A model generated the notes under the pieces. The model did no database searches, was not told where the DNA came from, and saw nothing but the letters and a program-made list of their open reading frames with translations. Below, piece after piece: positions 13,356-19,115 of a stretch of 19,115 nucleotides of DNA. The position numbers and the translations under genes were made by a program. The DNA comes from Ruminococcaceae bacterium UBA3329 (lineage in GTDB: Bacteria > Bacillota > Clostridia > Oscillospirales > Acutalibacteraceae), in the NCBI GenBank assembly GCA_002361875.1, contig DERX01000008.1:1-19115 (forward strand), written 5' to 3'. Positions within the stretch are counted from its first letter, which is position 1. The number at the start of each line of letters is the position of its first letter.

Positions 13356-15186
13356 CACATTTACCTCCGTTCAGCATATTTGCCCCGCAGGCAGAGCATT
13401 TTATTCTGCAATGCGGCGTTGTTTCGCTCCTGTGGGCTTTTTTATTCTCCTCAATAAGGAAATCCTTGCGTATTCCGTAATCCATAACGTCCCACGGGAA
13501 TACCTCGTCATATTTCCTTACTCTGTTCGCGTAAAATTCGGGCTCTAAGCCGCACTCTGAGAACGCTTCAAGCCAATTGTCATAGTTAAAATATTCGTCC
13601 CAGCTGTCAAACTTTGAGCCTTTTTGCCACGCCTTGTAAATAACCTGACCAAGCCGCCTGTCACCCCTCGCCAAAGCGCCCTCAAGCACGCTTGTTTTTG
13701 ATTCGTGATAGCTGACGGAGATTTTACGGCTGTGAACGGACGAGAGCAAATGCTTTTGTTTTTCAACAAGGCTTTCGGGCTTGTCCTGCGGTTCCCACTG
13801 GAACGGTGTAAATGGTTTCGGCACAAATGAAGCACAGCTCACTGTTACTGTGGGCGGTTTGCCCTTGGGTTTATCGGGATTTTGATAGTAAAGGTCAAGC
13901 ACCTTTTGAGCTAAATCGGCAATACCCTTAACATCGTCCATTGTTTCGGTCGGAAGCCCCATCATAAAGTAAAGCTTAATTGAATTCCAACCGCCCGACC
14001 AAGCCATTGAGGCTGTGCGTGCAACATCTTCCTCTGTGACATTTTTATTTATTGCGTCACGAAGCCTTTGCGTGCCCGCCTCGGGGGCAAATGTAAGTCC
14101 GCTGCGGCGGATTTTTTTCAGCTCATTTAAGAGCTCGTCCGAAAAATTGTCAACACGAAGTGACGGCAATGCCACATTGATTTTTTCGGGCAAAGCCCAT
14201 TTAAACAGCTTTGGAATAAGCTTGTCAATCTGCGAATAATCGCTTGTTGAAAGGGAGCAAAGCGACACTTCCTCATAGCCCGTTGCATCGCTTATTAAAT
14301 GGCACTGTCTGTCAATTGTGTCGGCGCTTTTCTCACGTATCGGGCGGTAAATAAAGCCTGCCTGACAGAATCTGCACCCTCGAATACATCCTCTGAAAAC
14401 CTCGCCTATTGTTCTGTCCTGCACGGTTTCAATGAACGGAACGACAAATTTTTCGGGATAATGCGAATTGTTCAAATCCGAAACTATTCTCTTTTTTACT
14501 TTTTTCGGTGCAGTTTCGCTGTTTTTGTATTCCTTTACCGTGCCGTCGTCATTGTATGTAACCTCATAAAATTCAGGTACATAAACCCCTTCGATTTTTG
14601 CGGCTTCACGCAAAAAATCAAGCCTTGTTGAGCCTTTTTCCTTATGCTCAATAAGCAAATCGATAAGCTCGTTTGTGACCTCCTCGCCCTCGCCCGGGAG
14701 CACAATGTCAATAAAATCGGTTATCGGCTCTGCATTGCAGACGCACGGACCGCCTGCAACGATAATCGGAGTTAAAGAGTGCCTGTCTTTTTTCAAAACG
14801 GGAACGCCGCCCAAATCGAGCATATTAAGCACATTTGTATAGCTTAATTCATACTGCATTGTAAACCCGATAAGGTCAAAGTCACACATCGGGTCGCCGC
14901 TTTCAAGGCCGTAAAGCTTAATGCCGTTTTCGCGCATAAGCTTTTCCATATCCTCCCACGGGGCAAAAACGCGCTCGCACCAAGCGTCTTGTCTGTCATT
15001 TACAAGGCTGTAAAGGATTTTAAGCCCCAAATGCGACATACCTATTTCATAGCTGTCGGGAAAGCAAAATGCGTACCGAAGCTTTATATCGTCCTTATTT
15101 TTTATCACAGAATTAAGCTCGCCGCCTGTATACCTTGCAGGCTTTTGAACTTTTTTGAGTAACGGTTCAACTTCCTTTTTTACCAT
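13339..15186 (-). CDS. B12-binding-type radical SAM protein, TIGR03960 family
   Basis: 615 residues. An N-terminal cobalamin-binding-like domain (about 35-190, with DSYEIGMSHLGLKILY and IIVAGGPCVCNAEP) precedes a radical SAM barrel whose iron-sulfur ligands are Cys267, Cys271 and Cys274 (GCIRGCRFC). SCASFVPKPFTPFQW lies late in the barrel. A C-terminal cysteine cluster, Cys593, Cys597, Cys600 and Cys610, could bind zinc or a second cluster. The true B12-binding DxHxxG motif is not evident. The ATG at 15186 has GAGG 8 nt upstream; an earlier ATG at 15246 overlaps the protease gene and lacks support. Function unknown; it works presumably with the DUF2344 protein. Confidence 0.92.
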   Translation of the reverse strand: MVKKEVEPLLKKVQKPARYTGGELNSVIKNKDDIKLRYAFCFPDSYEIGMSHLGLKILYSLVNDRQDAWCERVFAPWEDMEKLMRENGIKLYGLESGDPMCDFDLIGFTMQYELSYTNVLNMLDLGGVPVLKKDRHSLTPIIVAGGPCVCNAEPITDFIDIVLPGEGEEVTNELIDLLIEHKEKGSTRLDFLREAAKIEGVYVPEFYEVTYNDDGTVKEYKNSETAPKKVKKRIVSDLNNSHYPEKFVVPFIETVQDRTIGEVFRGCIRGCRFCQAGFIYRPIREKSADTIDRQCHLISDATGYEEVSLCSLSTSDYSQIDKLIPKLFKWALPEKINVALPSLRVDNFSDELLNELKKIRRSGLTFAPEAGTQRLRDAINKNVTEEDVARTASMAWSGGWNSIKLYFMMGLPTETMDDVKGIADLAQKVLDLYYQNPDKPKGKPPTVTVSCASFVPKPFTPFQWEPQDKPESLVEKQKHLLSSVHSRKISVSYHESKTSVLEGALARGDRRLGQVIYKAWQKGSKFDSWDEYFNYDNWLEAFSECGLEPEFYANRVRKYDEVFPWDVMDYGIRKDFLIEENKKAHRSETTPHCRIKCSACGANMLNGGKCDARTK

Positions 15187-15210
15187 AAGAAACCTCACAA
15201 AATTTAATAA

Positions 15211-15243
15211 TTGTATTTTACTACAAATACAAAATTTTTTCAA
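15211..15243 (-). promoter_or_regulatory. Promoter with palindrome upstream of the radical SAM gene
   Basis: On the minus strand TTGAAA (15238-15243), 17 nt, TAAAAT (15215-15220). Over the -10 and spacer lies a perfect 8-6-8 palindrome, TTGTATTT (15211-15218) and AAATACAA (15225-15232). It starts at the stop codon of the protease gene, so the radical SAM pair may be separately controlled. The AT-rich setting makes both calls moderate. Confidence 0.45.
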
Positions 15244-15842
15244 CATTCCTCTTTTGAAAACATTGTGAGTGTGAGCATAAGGGCAATAATCAGCATTGTA
15301 AAGTTACGGTGTGTTATGTAGAGCACATATCCGCCGTAGAAAATTAAAATGCAAATGAAAGCCACAGATGTGCAATGCAAAACTGTTTTAGCTGTTTTGT
15401 AATTGAATATTTTTGAAACAAGAAAATAGAGAGCCTTTCCCCCATCAAGTCCTTTTACGGGTAAAAGATTAAAGGTCATTAAAATAAGATTTACGCACGA
15501 TGCATTAAAGCATTTAACGCTTCCGTTCTGCAAATAAATCAGCATCAGAAATACAAAGAAAATTAAATTAGCAAACGGACCTGCAAGAGCGATAATAATT
15601 TCACGCATTAAGCTTATGCCCGTTTCCTGCTGTCTCCTAATATTTATCCCCGTAAGCTCAAAGCGTATACTCAAAGGCGCATTACCAAGTGCAGTCATTG
15701 CCGCAAGGTGGCCGATTTCGTGAAAAAGAGAAAACAAAACGGCGTACAGTACATTTTCCGTTTGCAATGAGAGCATAAAGGTAATTAAGGCGAGAAAATG
15801 CCATGTAACAAGAACGGGAATACCGAAAACACTAAACCGCAT
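15240..15842 (-). CDS. SpoIVFB-like intramembrane metalloprotease (M50, site-2 protease)
   Basis: 200 residues, polytopic. The zinc motif HEIGH is at 41-45, and the third-ligand motif NLLPVKGLDGG at 125-135 fits the NPxPxxxLDG signature with Asp133. SpoIVFB cleaves pro-sigma-K in the mother cell during sporulation; the B. subtilis gene lies just before rplU, and related Clostridia genes precede the radical SAM pair, as here. There is no CBS domain, which SpoIVFB of Bacillus has, so the substrate may differ. An ATG at 15890 would add 16 residues inside the upstream gene; the ATG at 15842, one base after that gene's stop, is preferred. Confidence 0.85.
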   Translation of the reverse strand: MRFSVFGIPVLVTWHFLALITFMLSLQTENVLYAVLFSLFHEIGHLAAMTALGNAPLSIRFELTGINIRRQQETGISLMREIIIALAGPFANLIFFVFLMLIYLQNGSVKCFNASCVNLILMTFNLLPVKGLDGGKALYFLVSKIFNYKTAKTVLHCTSVAFICILIFYGGYVLYITHRNFTMLIIALMLTLTMFSKEEC

Positions 15843-15843
15843 A

Positions 15844-16191
15844 TTAAAAAATATCGGGAGAAGTGCTCCCTGCCTCTCCCGTGGTTTCATCTTCTTTTGA
15901 AACGCCCTCTATCGGCGCAAAGGTTTCCCTTGCCGCATTTTTAAGCGTGCCGATAACCTGCGAAACCGCCATATCGGTCTTTCTTATTTCGCTGTAAAAA
16001 TCGCCTATGTTTTGCGAAACAGAGCCGCCCGTTCTGCTTACCAGAAACAAAATAAGAATTATCACTGCACCGAGGATTAGCTGAAGTGTTAAAAGCTTCG
16101 TTCTGACGGGGATTTCGACTGGCTTTTTGCTGTGTGTCCTTTTAGGTCTTTCGGTTTTTATTGTGTTCTCTCTTATGTTTTCTTCGTTCAT
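15844..16191 (-). CDS. Single-pass membrane protein in the spoIVFA position, without a LytM domain
   Basis: 115 residues: a basic cytoplasmic start (about 1-32, with KTERPKRTHSKKP), one membrane helix (about 33-52, TLQLILGAVIILILFLVS) and an outer part of about 60 residues ending in an acidic, threonine-rich tail. It is directly followed, after one base, by the SpoIVFB-like protease, so the two are co-translated and may form a complex. In Bacillus SpoIVFA inhibits and anchors SpoIVFB and carries a LytM/M23 domain; this protein has none, and no sequence likeness beyond layout is claimed. ATG at 16191 with AGGTGA 6 nt upstream. Confidence 0.72.
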   Translation of the reverse strand: MNEENIRENTIKTERPKRTHSKKPVEIPVRTKLLTLQLILGAVIILILFLVSRTGGSVSQNIGDFYSEIRKTDMAVSQVIGTLKNAARETFAPIEGVSKEDETTGEAGSTSPDIF

Positions 16192-16274
16192 TTTTATCAC
16201 CTATAATGATAATATGATGTGTTTTAGGGTTTGATAACAAAAAGCTTAAAATGATAAGTATATTTTTACTCTTA

Positions 16275-16327
16275 ACCCCTCATCAGTCACTCGTTCCTTG
16301 TGACAGCTTCCCCCCGAGGGGGAAGCC
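16275..16327. repeat. Two-hairpin repeat, left half only
   Basis: CCCCTCATCAGTCAC, a short loop, GTGACAGCTTCCCC and CGAGGGGGAAGCC match the left half of the repeat at 12464 closely. The right half is absent and is replaced by the terminator stem that begins 3 nt further on. Confidence 0.65.
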
Positions 16328-16329
16328 AA

Positions 16330-16375
16330 CAAAGCCGAGATTCACAAGTGCTTGTGAATCTCGGCTTTGCTTTTG
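16330..16375. terminator. Bidirectional-looking terminator after ftsH
   Basis: A perfect stem of 19 bp (CAAAGCCGAGATTCACAAG at 16330-16348 with its complement at 16351-16369) with a minimal loop, 20 nt past the ftsH stop. A CTTTTG tract follows on the plus side; on the ftsH strand the T run is weak. Confidence 0.7.
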
Positions 16376-16394
16376 TAATATTTCTTACAGTACT

Positions 16395-18347
16395 TTATTC
16401 TTCTGTATTTTCGGTATTCTCTGTCTGCGTTTTGTCCTCTTCGGCTTTTTCTTCCATTTCATCATTTTTATCCTCAAAGACTATTTCTTCAGACTCTTCG
16501 GGTAAAACGCCGTTTTCCATAAGACCCTTGAACTGCTGTTCGTTAATCTTTTCAAGTTTTACAAGCGTTTCTGCCACAAGGTGAAGCTTATCAATATGCT
16601 CATTGAGAATTTCTTCTGTGCGGTTATACGCATTGGAAATAATCTTCTCAACCTCTTCGTCAATTGCCGATGCAATTGTTTCAGAGTAATTGCGGACATG
16701 GTTATAATCCTTGCCTATAAACACCTCGTCATTGCCGCCGCCGAATGAAATCGGACCGAGCTTTTCGCTCATACCGTATTTCGTTACCATGCTTCTTGCA
16801 AGCTCTGACGCACGCTGAATATCGTTGGACGCGCCCGTTGAAATATCGTTAAATATAATCTTTTCTGCAACTCTGCCACCGAGAAGTCCGACAATATCGT
16901 CAAGCATTCTTGACTTCATAAGGTGCATTTCGTCCTTTTCAGGCTGATACATTGTAAATCCGCCCGCCATACCTCTCGGTATAATTGAAATGTGCGTAAC
17001 GGGGTCACGGTTTTCAAGATAATATGACGAAACCGCATGACCTGCCTCGTGATAAGCAGTAATTTTCTTATCCTTTTCGTTAATCTGCTTTGACTTCTTC
17101 TCACTGCCGACTACTACCTTGATTGTAGCTTCTTCAATTTCAGCCATGGTTATAGCCATCAGCTTGCGCTTTGCGGCAAGAAGAGCTGCCTCGTTAAGAA
17201 GATTTTCAAGGTCAGCGCCTGTAAAGCCGACTGTTTCAGCCGCAATAGCACGCAAATTTACATCGGGAGCTAACGGCTTATTTTTAGCGTGAACCTTGAG
17301 TATTTCTTCTCTGCCCTGAATGTCGGGGTAACCAACCGTTACCTGACGGTCAAATCTGCCGGGTCGCAAAAGAGCCGGGTCGAGAATGTCGGGTCTGTTT
17401 GTAGCCGCAATGACAATAACGCCTGAATTTACGCCGAATCCGTCCATTTCAACAAGAAGCTGGTTAAGGGTCTGCTCACGTTCGTCGTGACCGCCGCCCA
17501 TACCTGCGCCTCTGTGCCTGCCGACAGCGTCGATTTCATCGATAAATATTATTGCAGGTGAGTGTTTTTTTGCCTCGTTAAACAAATCACGCACACGCGA
17601 AGCGCCTACACCGACATACATCTCTACGAAATCGGAACCGGAAATTGAGAAGAAAGGTGCGTCCGCCTCACCTGCTACTGCCTTTGCAAGGAGTGTTTTA
17701 CCCGTGCCGGGAGGGCCTACAAGCAAAACGCCTTTCGGGATTCTTGCGCCGAGCTTATTGAAATCGGCAGGATTTTTAAGAAATTCAACAATCTCCTGAA
17801 GTTCTTCCTTTTCTTCGTCTGCACCTGCGACCATATCAAAGGTGACTTTATTTTTTTCATCATCGCCGCGCTTAACTCGTGCCTTGCCAAAGCTAATTGC
17901 TCTGTTTTCTTCATTATTAACGGTGTTGTTCATCTTTTTAAGCATTATTACCATAAAGATGAGAACCGCTCCAGAAAGAATTGCCAGCGGCAAAATGCTT
18001 GCCCACCAAGAATTTGACGAGCCGGCTTTATAGTTCATCTCAATTTTTGCATCTGGATGCTCAATATTGTATTTATGAACCGATTCGTGAATATCGGAAA
18101 TGAAAAGGTTCACATTCGGAACAGTATATTTTTTAGCCTCTTTCTCGCCGCTTAATTTATAGGTAAGTGCGCCGCTCGAAAGGTTCAACTCATACTCCGT
18201 AACCTGACCCTTGTCAAAATATTCAACAACCTGATAATACTTAACGCCCTTTGCCGTGCTGTTGCCGTAATAAAAATACATAACGGCAATAAAGCACAGC
18301 GGAATGACTATATAAGGTATAAGTATTTTCCAATTTCTCTGTTTCAA
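16395..18347 (-). CDS. ftsH: ATP-dependent zinc metalloprotease FtsH
   Basis: 650 residues. Two membrane helices (about 9-27 and 114-136) flank a small outer domain; then the AAA module with Walker A GPPGTGKT (211-218), Walker B IIFIDEID (266-273) and the arginine-finger region LLRPGRFDR (327-334), and the M41 protease with HEAGH (433-437). FtsH degrades misfolded membrane proteins and short-lived regulators as a hexamer. The C-terminal tail is strikingly acidic (about 30 residues rich in E, T, N). The start codon is TTG at 18347, with AGGAGTG 11 nt upstream; no ATG fits. It follows hpt by 20 nt, the usual tilS-hpt-ftsH order. Confidence 0.96.
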   Translation of the reverse strand: MKQRNWKILIPYIVIPLCFIAVMYFYYGNSTAKGVKYYQVVEYFDKGQVTEYELNLSSGALTYKLSGEKEAKKYTVPNVNLFISDIHESVHKYNIEHPDAKIEMNYKAGSSNSWWASILPLAILSGAVLIFMVIMLKKMNNTVNNEENRAISFGKARVKRGDDEKNKVTFDMVAGADEEKEELQEIVEFLKNPADFNKLGARIPKGVLLVGPPGTGKTLLAKAVAGEADAPFFSISGSDFVEMYVGVGASRVRDLFNEAKKHSPAIIFIDEIDAVGRHRGAGMGGGHDEREQTLNQLLVEMDGFGVNSGVIVIAATNRPDILDPALLRPGRFDRQVTVGYPDIQGREEILKVHAKNKPLAPDVNLRAIAAETVGFTGADLENLLNEAALLAAKRKLMAITMAEIEEATIKVVVGSEKKSKQINEKDKKITAYHEAGHAVSSYYLENRDPVTHISIIPRGMAGGFTMYQPEKDEMHLMKSRMLDDIVGLLGGRVAEKIIFNDISTGASNDIQRASELARSMVTKYGMSEKLGPISFGGGNDEVFIGKDYNHVRNYSETIASAIDEEVEKIISNAYNRTEEILNEHIDKLHLVAETLVKLEKINEQQFKGLMENGVLPEESEEIVFEDKNDEMEEKAEEDKTQTENTENTEE

Positions 18348-18367
18348 TATAGTTTACACTCCTGTTT

Positions 18368-18904
18368 TTATTGATATACTGAAGGCTTTAATACGCCGAT
18401 AAAAGGCAGATTTCTATACTTTTCGGCATAATCAAGACCGTAGCCTACCGCAAAAGCATCCGGAATTGATGTTCCCGCATAATCGGCGGTAATATCCGCT
18501 TTTCTGCGCTCGGGCTTGTCAAGCAAGGTGCAGATTTTTATACTTGCAGGGTTACGGGCAAGCAATAACTTTTTAAGGTATGAAAGCGTTACTCCGCTGT
18601 CAAGAATATCCTCAACAATAACAACATCCTCGCCCTCAATCGACTCCGTTAAATCCTTAATTATTTTAACCTCACCTGAAGTTTTTGTACCTGAACCGTA
18701 GCTTGAAACAGCCATAAAGTCAATTTTACACGGTATTTTTATGGCACGCATTAAATCCGCCATAAAAATGACTGAGCCTTTAAGCACACTTATAAGGATT
18801 AGATTTTTACCCTCATAATCCCGTGAAATCTCTTCGCCGAGCCTTGTTACTATTTCTTTAAGCTCTTCTTCCGAAAGCAAAATTTCAGAAATATCATTAT
18901 TCAC
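18368..18904 (-). CDS. hpt: Hypoxanthine phosphoribosyltransferase
   Basis: 178 residues. It makes IMP or GMP from hypoxanthine or guanine and PRPP. The PRPP-binding motif VVIVEDILDSGVTL and the substrate-proximal SVLKGSVIFMADLMRAI and DFMAVSSYGSGT loops are intact. The start chosen is a GTG at 18904 (product MNNDISEILL...), overlapping the tilS end by 8 nt; a TTG at 18925 would add 7 residues but has no ribosome site. The tilS-hpt-ftsH arrangement is conserved in Firmicutes, where TilS and HprT can also act together on ftsH expression in Bacillus. Confidence 0.94.
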   Translation of the reverse strand: MNNDISEILLSEEELKEIVTRLGEEISRDYEGKNLILISVLKGSVIFMADLMRAIKIPCKIDFMAVSSYGSGTKTSGEVKIIKDLTESIEGEDVVIVEDILDSGVTLSYLKKLLLARNPASIKICTLLDKPERRKADITADYAGTSIPDAFAVGYGLDYAEKYRNLPFIGVLKPSVYQ

Positions 18905-19115
18905 TTCTTTCGCCCACCCTTTCAAATTTTATTGCACTTTCCGTTTCATTTGTAACGGCGCACCTCTCGCAAACGCCGAAGTCCTCCAGCCAAATCGGAC
19001 CATCGTCATCTGCCGCAATTGCAATTTGACTGCGCTTTGAAACGGGAATTTTTTTCTCATTAAAAAGCCCCTTTAAGGTTTTAGTGATTTTTCTGCTTTT
19101 AAGTTTTATTCTGTC
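18897..19115 (-). CDS. tilS: tRNA(Ile)-lysidine synthetase, C-terminal end (cut by the window edge)
   Basis: The last 72 codons of TilS; the N-terminal ATPase domain is outside the window. The remaining part fits the TilS C-terminal domain: DRIKLKSRKITKTLKGLFNE, KKIPVSKRSQIAIAADDDG and PIWLEDFGVCERCAVTNET. TilS changes the wobble C of one isoleucine tRNA to lysidine so that it reads AUA. The stop overlaps the hpt start. Position before hpt-ftsH agrees. Confidence 0.88.
   Translation of the reverse strand, partial: DRIKLKSRKITKTLKGLFNEKKIPVSKRSQIAIAADDDGPIWLEDFGVCERCAVTNETESAIKFERVGERSE

Noticed and set aside
13545..13835. Second minus-strand frame inside the radical SAM gene
   Set aside because: Out of frame within a well-supported gene, with a composition of basic residues typical of shifted reading.
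16195..16237. Possible promoter TTATCA-17-TATTAT before the 115-residue membrane protein
   Set aside because: The predicted start (about 16202) would fall on the ribosome site itself, leaving no usable leader; the region is AT-rich and the match could be chance.

Overview
The window looks like a chromosomal segment from a low-to-mid GC, Gram-positive anaerobe of the Clostridia, probably of the Ruminococcaceae/Oscillospiraceae kind. The grounds are strong AGGAGG-type ribosome sites, AT-rich sigma-A promoters, a tilS-hpt-ftsH cluster, a spoIVFB-like protease directly upstream of the TIGR03960/DUF2344 radical-SAM pair, and small two-hairpin intergenic repeats typical of gut Clostridia. The genus is an inference and cannot be fixed from the sequence alone. 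Nearly all genes are on the minus strand; only a glycosidase-like gene and its small partner (9936-12337) are on the plus strand.

Left part (1-2424): a YtrA-type GntR repressor overlaps the start of an ABC transporter ATPase that runs off the left edge. A strong promoter with a perfect 8-6-8 palindrome over its -10 drives the pair. Downstream of araD come a poorly characterised string of small genes: a two-helix membrane ORF with a disturbed start, a 46-residue single-helix protein, a membrane-anchored PstS-like binding protein and a 53-residue SHOCT-like protein.

Arabinose region (2437-6229 and 8033-12337): araB, araA and araD (transcribed in that order, minus strand) convert L-arabinose to D-xylulose 5-phosphate. 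The araB promoter is followed by a leader of about 190 nt containing seven adjacent small hairpins. Further right, a GPH-family sugar/cation symporter (minus) and a large cytoplasmic six-hairpin-type glycosidase (plus) are driven by two interleaved promoters that share one AraR-like operator. This suggests uptake of an arabinose-containing oligosaccharide or glycoside, hydrolysis inside the cell, and entry through AraA/B/D. The housekeeping genes prmA and rplS sit between the two arabinose blocks.

Right part (12596-19115): a 115-residue membrane protein in the spoIVFA position, a SpoIVFB-like intramembrane metalloprotease, a B12-binding radical SAM protein and a DUF2344 protein form one block. 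The gene expected next (RNase G, then rplU/rpmA) is missing; only a short coding-like remnant remains, abutting a hairpin and a palindromic repeat, so a rearrangement seems to have cut the cluster here. ftsH, hpt and the end of tilS complete the window.

No CRISPR array, rRNA, tRNA, intact transposase or prophage gene was seen. No wholly new multi-gene system can be claimed. The best leads are the hairpin array before araB, the shared divergent operator, the unassigned glycosidase, the small-gene module after araD, and the truncated cluster after DUF2344.
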